Source: Pseudorhizobium tarimense
GTDB lineage: Bacteria > Pseudomonadota > Alphaproteobacteria > Rhizobiales > Rhizobiaceae
Direction: 5' to 3'
DNA length: 39,772 nt
Assembly: GCF_022968135.1 (NCBI RefSeq)
Contig: NZ_JALJRA010000018.1
Coordinates: 51,387 to 91,158 of the forward strand
Below are positions 25,353-34,205 of this stretch, piece by piece. Each line of letters begins with the position of its first letter. Position 1 is the stretch's first letter. A program made the position numbers and the translations under genes. The notes under the pieces are model-generated. The model saw only the letters and a list, made by a program, of their open reading frames with translations, did not search any database and had not been told where the DNA came from.

Positions 25353-25590
25353 TATTGACTGGCGCGGACTGAGTTTCGGGTTTGCGTGCATCTAAATCCA
25401 ATTCGTTCTCGATCGGCCCGGTTTTTGGGGATGAAAGGCATCTTGTCGTTGGCACTTATCCGGGGTCTGCCTCACTTTGTGTGTAGATCGGCCGATTTGA
25501 TCGGCATCATCCGTGCTCTGAGAAGCTCTGGACCCACTCGGCCATACATGGTAAGCATTCGGCGTAGGCCGCGGATGGGCCGGCTTCCGG

Positions 25591-26205
25591 TCAGTGGCGG
25601 TTGTTCTGGCTTTTTGCGTAACCAGCTTTTCCAAGGGTTCGGCGGCGCGCGAGTTTAGCTATCCGATCATTGATCGTATCGACACCAATATCGTCCGGCG
25701 CGAAGCGACCTCCGTACCAGTCCACAACTTCGCGGTGTTGCGCATGTCGAGGCTTTGCCATTGCGTTGAGGAATTCCTCGAAGCCGGGCAAGCCGCCGAC
25801 ATCTTCCGGCGGCGCGCGCCGGTCGCCTTCGATGAAGCGTGGATATTCAACTGCCGGATCGGCGTCCGTGACGGCCTCGACAGTGATTGAATGCCGCCAG
25901 TCGTCGCCGAAGTCATAGGTATAGCTGATGGTGGTGATGCCGCGATCCACCAGAGCGCCGATCCGAACATTGCGGGCGGCATAGGTCTCGCGGCCGAAGT
26001 CCCATTCAGGATCGGGAACTGCATAGCGCTTGCCGCCGGCATTGAACTCGAAGAGGTGATAATCCTGGAACAGCATGACGGTCTGGATGACGTCGTGCAG
26101 CCCCTTCAGGCTGGTGGTGATCGGGACCTCGACCCTGCGCCAGATGGCTGGCTCGATATGATCGAGCTTGACGAGAAGTCGGGCGATCCGTTCGTTGGAG
26201 GTCAT
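25591..26205 (-). CDS. Plasmid pRiA4b ORF-3 family protein (IS66 passenger)
   Basis: 204 aa from ATG 26205 (MTSNERIARLLVKLDHIEPA). Family motifs LDHIEPAIWRRVEVP, YHLFEFNAGGKRYAVPD and YTYDFGDDWRHSITVE are present, and the C-terminal half has the usual PPEDVGGLPGFEEFL segment. These proteins commonly travel in IS66-type elements; a role as a transposition accessory is assumed but unproven. The start overlaps the TGA of the tnpC 3' frame (ATGA), indicating translational coupling in the intact element. Confidence 0.88.
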   Translation of the reverse strand: MTSNERIARLLVKLDHIEPAIWRRVEVPITTSLKGLHDVIQTVMLFQDYHLFEFNAGGKRYAVPDPEWDFGRETYAARNVRIGALVDRGITTISYTYDFGDDWRHSITVEAVTDADPAVEYPRFIEGDRRAPPEDVGGLPGFEEFLNAMAKPRHAQHREVVDWYGGRFAPDDIGVDTINDRIAKLARRRTLGKAGYAKSQNNRH

Positions 26206-27859
26206 GATGCCAATGCCATGGGTGCTTCTGCCCGTGTCCAGTTCCACGGAAGCAGTTGCTCCAGCCTACTGACAGGAGTGTCAGCGATACGAGCGAGGAC
26301 GTCGGCAAGCCAAGCCTGCGGATCGACGTCGTTGAGCTTGGCGCTCATGATGAGTGTCGCCATGAACACGGCTCGATCAGCACCACGATCTGATCCGGCA
26401 ACAGCCATGACTTTCTGCCTAGTGCGAAGCCTCTGAGCGCACGCTGGGCGGCGTTGTTCGTGAGGCAAACCCGGCCATCGTCGAGGAATGACGTAAAGCC
26501 ATCCCAGCGCTTCAGCATATAGTCGATTGCCTCGGCAACGGGAGCGCTACGCGACAGCTTTGCCCGCTCGCTTTGCAGCCAGTCGTGCAGTTCCTCAACG
26601 AGCGGCAGGCTGTTCTTACGGCGGTGCTCCAGTCGCTGCTCGGCGGCAAGACCGTTGATCGCCCGTCCGACGTCGAACAGGGCATCGATCCGTTTGACGG
26701 CCTCCAATGCCATTGGCGAGATCGGCGCAGCTTTGCTGCCACGTTTGGCGTTCGCGGCGATGTCGGCCAGCACGAAGAACTTGCGGCGCGAATGTGCCCA
26801 GCAGAGTGCTTGGCGCAGAGGCGTAGGATCGCGATCTACCTTGAACAGCGGATTATAGCCGCCATAGGCATCCGCCTGCAGAATGCCGGTGAAGGTCTTC
26901 AGGTGGCGTTCGGGATGCTCCTGCCGCCGATCTCGTGAGGCATAGTAGAGGGCGGCGGGCGGTGCCTGTCCGCCGAACGGTCGATCGTCCCTAACGTAGG
27001 TCCAGATGCGGCCCGTATCGGTCTTTCCCTTCGCCGGGATCGGCACGGTCGTGTCGTCGCCATGCAGCCGCTCGGCGGCCAGGACATGAGCCTCGATCAG
27101 CGAATGGATTGGCTTGAGGGCTGCGGTACACGCGCCGACCTGATCGGCCAGTGTCGGCAGGCTGAGGTCGATGCCCTCGCGGGCATAGCGTTCGCTTTGG
27201 CGATTGAGCGGCTGATGCTGGGCGAACTTCTCGAACAGGATCATAGCCAGCAAGTTTGGTCCGGCAAAGCCGCGGGGTGTCACATGGAAGGGTGCTGGCG
27301 GCTGGGTGATCTTCTCGCACTCGCGGCAGGAGAACTTCTCCCGCACCGTCTGGATGACCTTCCACTGACGCGGGATGACCTCCAGGGTCTCGGTGATATC
27401 CTCGCCGAGCTTCGACAGCTTGGCCGAGCCGCAGCAGGGGCAACTGGATGGGGCGGCGATAACGAGGCGCTCGCGCGGCAGATGTTCAGGAAACGGCTTG
27501 CGGGATGGCCGCTTGCGCTCGAAAGCCCTGACACTCGATGCCTTGGCAAGCATCTCTGCCGCGAGCTCATCTTCGCCAGCATCAGCTTCGAGTTCTTCGA
27601 GCTGCAGTTCCATCTGTTCGAGAAGCCGCGCTTTGCGCTCGGAGCGACTGCCATAAAGCTCCCGGCGGACTTTCTCGATCTCCAGCTTCAACCGCGCGAT
27701 CAGCGCCTCGGAATGCGACACGAGCGCTTTTGCGCTGGCGGCCTCCGCCTTGGCAGCCGCCGCTTCTACCTCGGCAGCAACACGCCGCGCACGCTCTTCA
27801 GCCAGCAGTGCGAGCGCATTGGCAAGGTCATCCGGGAGCTGTTCGGCGGGGTTGTTCAT
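26202..27859 (-). pseudogene. tnpC: IS66 transposase TnpC, frameshifted and with catalytic Glu changed
   Basis: The frame from 27859 encodes the leucine-zipper-like N-terminus, the zinc-binding motif SCPCCGSAKLSKLG, and the DDE domain with LHGDDTTVPI and LQADAYGGY. After GRKSWL at about 26405 the sequence leaves frame; the expected continuation AGSDRGADRAVFMATLIMSA ... LEQLLPWNW is in the next frame to TGA 26202. Loss of one T from a CTGTTT context explains this. In addition the segment that should read NNAAERALRG reads NNAAQRALRG (CAG for GAG), which by family knowledge removes the third catalytic acid. Likely inactive on both counts. Confidence 0.85.
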
Positions 27860-27904
27860 GGTGAGATGGAATCATATTCGACTGCGCCATTCCAGCGTTT
27901 TTGC

Positions 27905-28252
27905 TCATCCGGCCGAAGTTGGTCGCCAGGTCTTTTGCGGCATCCGCCAGTCAATACCCTCCAGCAGATAGCCAAGCTGCCCCGGCGTAATCACCACCGT
28001 GCCATCGGCCGCTGATGGCCAGATGAAGCGTCCCCGCTCCAGCTTCTTCGTGAACAAGCAAGCTCCCTGGCCATCGTGCCAGATGACCTTGATCAGGCCG
28101 CCGCCACGCCCTCGGAACACGAATAGATGGCCACACATCGGATCGCGCTTCAGGGTCTCTTGCACCATCAGCGACAGGCCGGGAAAGCCCTTGCGCATGT
28201 CCGTATGGCCGGTTGCCAACCAGACCTTCACGCCAGCAGGAACAGGAATCAT
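27905..28252 (-). CDS. tnpB: IS66 accessory protein TnpB
   Basis: 115 aa with the family signature VWLATGHTDMRKGFPGLSLM and GGLIKVIWHDGQGACLFTKK. Required with TnpA and TnpC for IS66 transposition. The start codon overlaps the end of tnpA (4 bp), giving translational coupling. Confidence 0.93.
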   Translation of the reverse strand: MIPVPAGVKVWLATGHTDMRKGFPGLSLMVQETLKRDPMCGHLFVFRGRGGGLIKVIWHDGQGACLFTKKLERGRFIWPSAADGTVVITPGQLGYLLEGIDWRMPQKTWRPTSAG

Positions 28253-28659
28253 CGCCGACCCAGCACACAGTCGAGAATGCGACCGAGCGCCTGCGTGTCG
28301 ATGTCGCTGTCCACGCGGACACGACGACCACGGCCCAGCTCAATAGTTACATCGCTGCGCTTTCGGCGGGGTTGTGGCGGAATAGGCGTATCCGGGGCAG
28401 CGAATTGGGCTGCCGGCGCGGTCTCCGACACGATCACGGGCACCAACGTGCTCGATACCTGCATCGACGGCTCCTCAATCCGGCACAGTTCTTTGCGCCA
28501 ACGAAAGAGCTGACTGACATGGATACCGGCGGCGCGGGCTACCTCCGAGATCACAGCGTCAGGTTCAAAGCAGGCAGCAACGAGCCGCTCCTTCTCCTCG
28601 CGAGACCAGCGGCGACGGCGCTCGACAGACGTGATCACTTCAATCGGATGCTTCGTCAT
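28249..28659 (-). CDS. tnpA: IS66 accessory protein TnpA (HTH)
   Basis: 136 aa. The N-terminal HTH (RRRWSREEKERLVAACFEPD, HVSQLFRWRKEL) is of the IS3/IS66 OrfA type, with a C-terminal tail of low complexity. The ATG at 28659 lies 78 bp inside the right terminus of the element, the usual position. Confidence 0.93.
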   Translation of the reverse strand: MTKHPIEVITSVERRRRWSREEKERLVAACFEPDAVISEVARAAGIHVSQLFRWRKELCRIEEPSMQVSSTLVPVIVSETAPAAQFAAPDTPIPPQPRRKRSDVTIELGRGRRVRVDSDIDTQALGRILDCVLGRR

Positions 28660-28737
28660 ATGACTACTCCTAGTGCTACCACTAGGACTGGCAGTCAGCA
28701 GCCCATCATCGCAAGGCGGCCCTCACCGGGGGCTTAC

Positions 28738-29088
28738 TAGAAACCAAGTGGAAATTGATATCTACGCCTTTTGTGGTTTGGCTCCCCAGGCGACCGTCTC
28801 AAGTCCCCATTTCAACTCATCACATGGGAAAAATTGTCGGCAAGCCTATCAAAGTTTCACCCGCGTTAGCCCAGCGGCTGCCCAGTGCGTCCTAGTCAGA
28901 ATGACGAAAGCCAAGCAGCTGACCCGGTGTTTCTTCTGTCGAACCGGAGGGCCGCCCACGACTGTCACGCGTCTTTCCGGCCGAAGAAGGTCGGCGCCTT
29001 AGCGCCTCCTCTCAACAGGCGAATTATTGACGGCGACGACATCCCGGCCGGCTCGTCGCGTCGGCTCAGCGTAAAACCTGCAGCCACA
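28738..29088. other. 351 bp without recognised gene
   Basis: Between the IS66 end and the SDR stop I see no recognisable coding sequence. A weak GGCGC-CTTA-GCGCC inverted repeat occurs at about 28992-29005, downstream of the SDR remnant. Confidence 0.4.
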
Positions 29089-29828
29089 TCAAGTCGACTG
29101 GCCACCAACGACGGTAAGGATTGCGCCGGTGACGTGTCGGGCCCCGGGGCTTGCCAGGAAGGCCACGACGGCCGCGATGTCCTCGGGTGCACCGTAGCGA
29201 CCAAGGGGGCTGAGGCTGCGCTGAAAATCAGCCGATTCGCCGCTGGCGGGATTCATGTCGGTATCCGTCGATTCAGGCTGAACCAGATTGACGGTAATGT
29301 CCTTGGGTCCCAGTTCGCGTGCTAGGCCCCGCGTAAACGACTGAGCGCGGACTTCGTCATGAAATATACTGTGCCAGTGTCACCGACGATGCGTTCTGCC
29401 CCGGCAGAGCCGATGGTCAGAATGCGACCCCCGGCGTGAAGATGCGGGATGGCCGCCTGGGCCGCGAGGATGGGCGCGCGCACATTCACGCCCAACAGCG
29501 CATCGATATCGGCAACGCTGAAGTCAGCGATCGTGGAATACAGCGCGATCGCTGCGTTATTGACAAGGATATCAAGCCCGCCATGCGCCGCGGCAGCCTC
29601 GTCCACGGAGCGCTTTACATCCGCTGGATTGGCACTGTTGGCCTGAATGGCAAGCCCACGCCGCCCCTTAGCTTGGATGGCCTCGACCACCTCAGCCGCT
29701 CGATCGGTCGAACGTTCATAGGTGATTGCGACGTCCGCCCCTTTCTCTGCGAGGGCAATAGCAATCGCTGCGCCGATGCCACGCGAGGCGCCGGTTACAA
29801 GCGCACGCCTTCCCAACAACTCCGTCAT
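29089..29828 (-). pseudogene. Short-chain dehydrogenase/reductase, frameshifted
   Basis: From ATG 29828: MTELLGRRALVTGASRGIGA with the TGxxxGIG cofactor loop, NNAA, catalytic Ser in IGSAG, and Tyr/Lys in YFMTK. After SALS the first frame ends at 29322, but the family sequence continues in another frame (SFTRGLARELGPKDITVNLV ... TVVGGQST) to TGA 29089. One C missing in CTCCAG at about 29340 explains it. The active-site residues precede the break, but the C-terminal substrate/dimer region is lost. Regulation may have been by the adjacent HxlR gene. Confidence 0.8.
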
Positions 29829-29929
29829 GATCAAGCCATTCTGTAATGGATGACTAGCGGCAATCAGGTCATCGACCAGCTGGCGGACATCGGCTGCAGT
29901 CTTCAATCTGGGAGCATGTGTCTTTGTTG

Positions 29930-30322
29930 CTAAACCTCTTCCTTGAAAGCTCCGTTCCGCCTCATTCCATCATAGGCAAGTTGCGCCCCTGTCAGCTCCG
30001 TTCCGTTGGCGAGTGACCAGTTGTAGAGAGCAGCGAAGGGCTCGCGAAGCGACGCGCCAAGAGCCGTGATTGTGTACTCGACGCCGACCGGCTGCGTCGG
30101 GAGCACCTTGCGGCTGATGAGACCGTTTCGCTCCAACCGCTTCAGTGCATCTGACAGCGCCTTGTGGGTAATACCATCGAGGCGCCGTTTCAGGTCGTTG
30201 AATCGCGCCGGCTGCGTGCACAGGACGCTGAGGATCAGCACCGCCCACTTGTTGGCGATCTGTTCGAGGATGGGCCGTGTCGCGGCCACGTCGAGCGGCA
30301 GTTCGAGCGCATCATTGGCCAT
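29930..30322 (-). CDS. HxlR-family transcriptional regulator
   Basis: 130 aa. The winged HTH of HxlR type spans about residues 18-105: ANKWAVLILSVLCTQPARFN, GITHKALSDALKRLERNGLI and VEYTITALGASLREP. HxlR proteins are dimeric regulators, often sensing electrophiles or redox stress. It is divergent from the SDR-hydrolase-oxidoreductase run at 30420, with inverted repeats between them, so local control of that operon is likely. Confidence 0.9.
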   Translation of the reverse strand: MANDALELPLDVAATRPILEQIANKWAVLILSVLCTQPARFNDLKRRLDGITHKALSDALKRLERNGLISRKVLPTQPVGVEYTITALGASLREPFAALYNWSLANGTELTGAQLAYDGMRRNGAFKEEV

Positions 30323-30342
30323 GGGTATACGCCTCTATATCA

Positions 30343-30370
30343 AGGCACTTCTAAGTGCGTTCTTGTGCCT
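30343..30370. promoter_or_regulatory. Inverted repeats in HxlR/SDR intergenic region
   Basis: GCACTT-CT-AAGTGC is a perfect repeat at 30345-30358. The wider pair AGGCAC (30343-30348) and GTGCCT (30365-30370) overlaps it. The position between divergent starts (30322 and 30420) suits an HxlR operator. Which repeat is used cannot be told from sequence. Confidence 0.5.
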
Positions 30371-30419
30371 AGATACAGAAATGATACCTATTTGTCCATC
30401 ACCCTACCTGTGAGGACAT

Positions 30420-31145
30420 ATGAGCAGACTTTCCAAAAAGATTTCGGTCGTCGTCGGCGGCCACGACGGCATCGGCGGCGCCATCGCACAACGCTTCGCA
30501 GCAGAGGGCGCCACCGTCTATGCGACCAGCCGCCGTGCCGAAGAAGGCGACGTAGGCCACGGTGTCGGCACGCTGCGCACGCGCCGCGTCGACGCTTCCG
30601 ACGTGACGGCGCTCGCCGCCTTCTTTGAGGCGGTGCGCAGCGAGGCCGGACGGGTGGACGTGCTTGCCGTCAGCGCCGGCATCTCCGAGTTCGCAACCCT
30701 CGATACAATCGAAGAAGATCACTTCGACCGCACGTTCGCACTTAATGTTCGTTCGCTCCTGTTCGCCACCAAGGCCGCGACAGCAATCATGCCGGATGGC
30801 GGTTCGGTGGTGCTGGTGGGATCGATCGCGGATCAGATCGGCACCAAGGGCTACGGCGTCTACGGTGCGACGAAGGCGGCGGTGCGCTCGTTTGCGCGCA
30901 CCTGGGCCAACGAGCTTGCCCCCCGCAACATCCGCGTTAATGTCGTGGCGCCGGGTCCGACCGACACCGCAATGTTCGCGGCGGCGTCCGACGAGGTGCG
31001 CGACACCCTGACAATGCTGATCCCGCTCGCCCGAATGGGGCGGGCCGACGAAGTGGCCTCCGCCGCGCTTTTTCTCGCCAGCGAGGAGGCGGGCTTCATT
31101 ACGGGCGCCGAGCTGCCGGTCGATGGTGGCATGGCGCAGGTATGA
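30420..31145 (+). CDS. Short-chain dehydrogenase/reductase (SDR)
   Basis: 241 aa. The Rossmann cofactor loop is GGHDGIGGAIA, a variant of TGxxxGIG with Gly for Thr. Further motifs are SAGIS (for NNAG), NVRS, catalytic Ser in VGSIAD and YGATK with Tyr/Lys. PGPTDTAMF and the C-terminal ITGAELPVDGGMAQV are typical. It is a classical NAD(P)-dependent oxidoreductase of unknown substrate. First gene of a plus-strand run with the hydrolase at 31175 and the oxidoreductase at 32457. Confidence 0.92.
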   Translation: MSRLSKKISVVVGGHDGIGGAIAQRFAAEGATVYATSRRAEEGDVGHGVGTLRTRRVDASDVTALAAFFEAVRSEAGRVDVLAVSAGISEFATLDTIEEDHFDRTFALNVRSLLFATKAATAIMPDGGSVVLVGSIADQIGTKGYGVYGATKAAVRSFARTWANELAPRNIRVNVVAPGPTDTAMFAAASDEVRDTLTMLIPLARMGRADEVASAALFLASEEAGFITGAELPVDGGMAQV

Positions 31146-31174
31146 TCCTCCCAACCAAAAGAGAATGGTGCAAC

Positions 31175-32398
31175 ATGACTCGTTTCCTCTCACGGGCGGC
31201 TCGGCCTCTGGCCGCCGCCTTCCTCGCCCTGGCGCTCGAGGTCACCAACCTTTCGCCGGTCGCGGCGGCCGATGCGGGCCCTTCGCCGATCGCATTGCGG
31301 TCAGCGACGGCACAGCCGGCGGTGCCTGGCGTCAACGCTGATATCCAACTCCTGCACCACACCATGCTCGGGGTCAGTGGCCGGCCGGTGCCGGCCACCA
31401 CGCTGCTGCTGACGCCGAAGGGCGCACCCCCGGCGGGTGGCTGGCCGATCGTCGGCTGGGAACACGGCACGACCACGCCTGGACAGCGGACGTGCGCGCC
31501 GAGCCAGACCCCAGAATTGGACGGCGGCCTGACCCGTGACGGCTTCAAGAGCGATTATTCTTGGCAGATCAGTCAGTTCATCGATGCGGGCTATGCCGTG
31601 GTCGCGCCTGACCTCGAAGGGCTTGGCCCCGATGCGACCACGCCTTACCCCTATTACAGCCTGTCGAGCCTCGCCCGCTCGCTGGTCGCAGGCGTCGTGG
31701 CGGCGCGCGCGGCGGAGCCGAGCCTATCAGAGCGCTGGGCGGTCGTCGGCCATTCGGATGGCGGTCACGGAGTCCTGGGCGTCGAGGCGCTCGCGAAGGA
31801 AGCGACCGGTCTTGCCTTCGCCGGCACGGTCGCCTCGGCGCCCTACGTCGCGATCGAAGCTCACGCTGCCCGTTTCGAAGCGGATGCCAAGACGGCTTCG
31901 GACGAAGCGGCGGCGCATCAGGGCCTGATGATGCAGCAGTTCCAGGGCGCACTGATGGCAACTGGCCTGAAGGTTACACAGCCATCCTTCGATGAAGCGT
32001 CGATCATGGGACCGGACTTGGCTGAGACGCTTCCGCGCTTCCGCTCGTTATGCTCAGTAGCGGCAATCGGGACGATCGACGCGGCGGTCAAGGCGAAAGG
32101 GAGAGCCTTCGAGGGGTTGAACGCCGACTGGGGTAGTCAGCCGCAGATGCACGCCTTCCTGGCCGCCAACGATCCCGCCGTCATGCCAGACTATACGTTG
32201 CACCAGCCCCTCCTGATCGTCCAAGGCAATGCTGACCCATTTGTTCTTGAGGCGCTTCAAACTCGCTTCGCGGACAGGCTTAAGGCCAGCGGCGCGCGGC
32301 TTACCTACAAGGTCTACGATGGCGCAGACCACTTCAGCATCATCCGCCGGGCCAACGCGGATGTGTTGGACTTCCTGCGCCAACAGTTCGCCCGTTGA
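31175..32398 (+). CDS. Secreted alpha/beta hydrolase (secretory-lipase-like)
   Basis: 407 aa from ATG 31175; the frame also opens at ATG 31142, overlapping the SDR stop. The signal peptide (ARPLAAAFLALALEVTNLSP, then VAAADA) is followed by an alpha/beta-hydrolase fold of the secretory lipase type. The nucleophile elbow is GHSDGG, with Ser at about residue 194. Asp in VQGNADPFV (about 354) and His in GADHFSI (about 386) complete a likely triad, and WEHGTTTPG supplies an oxyanion-hole-like motif. Predicted periplasmic or secreted esterase/lipase. Likely cotranscribed with the SDR. Confidence 0.88.
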   Translation: MTRFLSRAARPLAAAFLALALEVTNLSPVAAADAGPSPIALRSATAQPAVPGVNADIQLLHHTMLGVSGRPVPATTLLLTPKGAPPAGGWPIVGWEHGTTTPGQRTCAPSQTPELDGGLTRDGFKSDYSWQISQFIDAGYAVVAPDLEGLGPDATTPYPYYSLSSLARSLVAGVVAARAAEPSLSERWAVVGHSDGGHGVLGVEALAKEATGLAFAGTVASAPYVAIEAHAARFEADAKTASDEAAAHQGLMMQQFQGALMATGLKVTQPSFDEASIMGPDLAETLPRFRSLCSVAAIGTIDAAVKAKGRAFEGLNADWGSQPQMHAFLAANDPAVMPDYTLHQPLLIVQGNADPFVLEALQTRFADRLKASGARLTYKVYDGADHFSIIRRANADVLDFLRQQFAR

Positions 32399-32406
32399 TC
32401 TGCAGC

Positions 32407-32430
32407 GCGCCGGCCCCGCGGGGCCGGCGC
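32407..32430. terminator. GC-rich intercistronic hairpin
   Basis: GCGCCGGCCCC-GC-GGGGCCGGCGC is a perfect inverted repeat 9 nt after the hydrolase stop and 27 nt before the oxidoreductase start. It is very stable but followed by TTCATC rather than a U tract. It could attenuate or separate expression of the last gene. Confidence 0.5.
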
Positions 32431-32456
32431 TTCATCCCACCGCACGGAAGCCATCA

Positions 32457-33479
32457 ATGACCAAGACCCTCAACCGGCAGGTACAACTAGTCAGGAGACC
32501 GCAGGGCGCGCCGGTGCCCGGCGACTTCCGCATCGTGGACGGCCGTGTGCCGGCGCCAAGCGAGGGACAGATGCTCCTGCGCAATCTCTACCTGTCGCTC
32601 GACCCTTACATGCGTGGCCGGATGAACGACAGTCGTGACTCCTACGCGCCACCCTATGCACTCGACGCACCGCTTGGAGGCGGGACGGTCGCGCGGGTGG
32701 TGCGATCGCGCCTCGACAGCTTCGCCGAAGGTGACTTGGTGGTCACGCCCGACGCTGGCTGGCAGACCTTCGCGATATCGGATGGTATCGGTCTGCGCCG
32801 CCTTCCGAACGACATGGAGCAGCCTTCTCAGGCCCTGGGCGTCCTGGGCATGACTGGCTTCACGGCTTGGTGGGGCCTGACGGCGATCGGACGGCCGAGG
32901 GCGGGTGAAACGCTGGTCGTGTCGGCGGCGGCGGGCGCTGTGGGCTCCGTGGTAGGACAGATTGGCCGTCTGCTTGGCTGCCGCGTCGTTGGCATCGCGG
33001 GCGGAGCCGATAAATGCCGTCAGGTTGTGGAGGAAATGAGCTTCGACGCATGCCTCGACTATCGCGCGCCCGACCTTCCCGTTCGACTACGCGAGGCCGC
33101 ACCCGATGGGATAGATATCTACTTTGAGAATGTCGGCGGCGCCGTCCGCGAGGCCGTCTGGCCGTTTCTCAACAATGACGCACGCGTGCCCCTATGCGGG
33201 CTGGTGTCGGGCTACAATGGCATCACAGAGGGAACGGGTGGGATCCACGCCTTGCTCATGTCGCTGATCGTCAAACGGATCCGCCTTCAAGGTTTTATGA
33301 ACGCCGAACACCTCGATTGCTTTTCAGATTTTGAGCGGCAAATGCGGGGCTGGCTCGATGCCGGCCATCTCCGCGCGCACGAAACCATTGTGGACGGGCT
33401 GGATCAGGCACCCGCCGCCTTCGTCGGGCTGTTCGAAGGACACAACACAGGCAAGCTGGTGGTCAGACTGCCGGAATGA
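32457..33479 (+). CDS. NADP-dependent MDR-family oxidoreductase (CurA/PTGR-like)
   Basis: 340 aa from ATG 32457. The N-terminal catalytic domain has LSLDPYMRGRM and a GGGTVARVV segment, with no zinc ligands. The nucleotide-binding domain has AAAGAVGSVVGQIGR, and IDIYFENVGG is characteristic of the leukotriene-B4-dehydrogenase/curcumin-reductase group. It reduces carbon-carbon double bonds of enones with NADPH. It fits with the SDR and hydrolase in a detoxification-type cassette under the divergent HxlR regulator. Confidence 0.93.
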   Translation: MTKTLNRQVQLVRRPQGAPVPGDFRIVDGRVPAPSEGQMLLRNLYLSLDPYMRGRMNDSRDSYAPPYALDAPLGGGTVARVVRSRLDSFAEGDLVVTPDAGWQTFAISDGIGLRRLPNDMEQPSQALGVLGMTGFTAWWGLTAIGRPRAGETLVVSAAAGAVGSVVGQIGRLLGCRVVGIAGGADKCRQVVEEMSFDACLDYRAPDLPVRLREAAPDGIDIYFENVGGAVREAVWPFLNNDARVPLCGLVSGYNGITEGTGGIHALLMSLIVKRIRLQGFMNAEHLDCFSDFERQMRGWLDAGHLRAHETIVDGLDQAPAAFVGLFEGHNTGKLVVRLPE

Positions 33480-33480
33480 T

Positions 33481-34205
33481 TTGGTCACATGCGAACTGGT
33501 TGAGCATTGGGATTTCGATTTAGGAGATCCGCTCTTCAACGGATATCCTAACTCATGCATCGACCTCGGAAACCTCGCCACGACTATGGAAGACAATGAG
33601 GGGAACCGCGCGCAGATCGAGTGGAAGACGCGCGAGATCTTGGCGCTACCTGCTGTACCCATTCTTCTCGGCGGAGACAATTCCACTCCGATACCTTTCC
33701 TAGCTGGCTTCGCTGATCATGGGCCGAACTGGGGTACTGCAGATCGATGCTCATATCGACTGGCGTGACGAACTAGGCGATGAACGTTACGGCTATTCCA
33801 GCCCGATACGCCGGGCAAGCGAGATGCCGCACGTTGCGGCAATTGTTCAGGTCGGGATGCGCGGGGTGGAAAGTGCTCGTCTCGCAGAACTTGAAGCAGC
33901 GGCCGTTTATGGCAGTCGAATTGTGACTGCAAGAGAAGTTCATTCGCAATGTGTTGAAGCCGCTCTTCGACATATCCCCGAAGGTGCAAACGTCGTCATC
34001 ACCCTGGACTGCGACGGCCTGGACCCAAGCAGTATGCCTAGCGTGATAGGGCCTTCACCGGGCGGGCTCACCTACACCCAAGTAATCGATATCATCGCCG
34101 GGGTGGGGAACCGTGCGAGAATAGCTGGGTTCGATCTCGTGGAATTCTATCCGCAAGCGGACCTTGGGAGCCTCACCGCCCTCACCGCCGCTCGATTCCA
34201 CCAGA
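33481..34205 (+). pseudogene. Agmatinase/ureohydrolase-family protein, truncated and frameshifted
   Basis: Two frames together cover the arginase/agmatinase fold. The first gives PAVPILLGGDNSTPIPFLAG (to about 33715). The second, from about 33719, gives GVLQIDAHIDWRDE, SEMPHVAAIVQVGMRG, VVITLDCDGLDPSSMPS and IAGFDLVEFYPQ. The manganese ligands of DAHID and DCDGLDP are present, but the GGDHS position has Asn. One extra A in CCGAACTGGGG explains the frameshift. The N-terminus is cut at the end of the preceding gene, and the C-terminus runs into the convergent CYTH gene. Confidence 0.75.

Larger units (their letters stand above)
25551..28737 (-). mobile_element. IS66-family element with passenger gene, about 3.19 kb
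   Basis: Terminal inverted repeats begin GTAAGC at both ends: 25551 reads GTAAGCATTCGGCGTAGGCC, and the complement of 28737 reads GTAAGCCCCCGGTGAGGGCC. The content is tnpA, tnpB, tnpC and a pRiA4b ORF-3 family passenger gene, all on the minus strand, as in several rhizobial IS66 elements. The 8 bp next to the ends (CATACATG and TAGAAACC) do not match, so no target duplication is visible. This suggests an old insertion or later recombination. Confidence 0.85.

Noticed and set aside
25353..25550. Short frames between the second zinc-ribbon gene and the IS66 left end.
   Set aside because: No motif, poor ribosome sites and both strands equally open; not supportable as genes.
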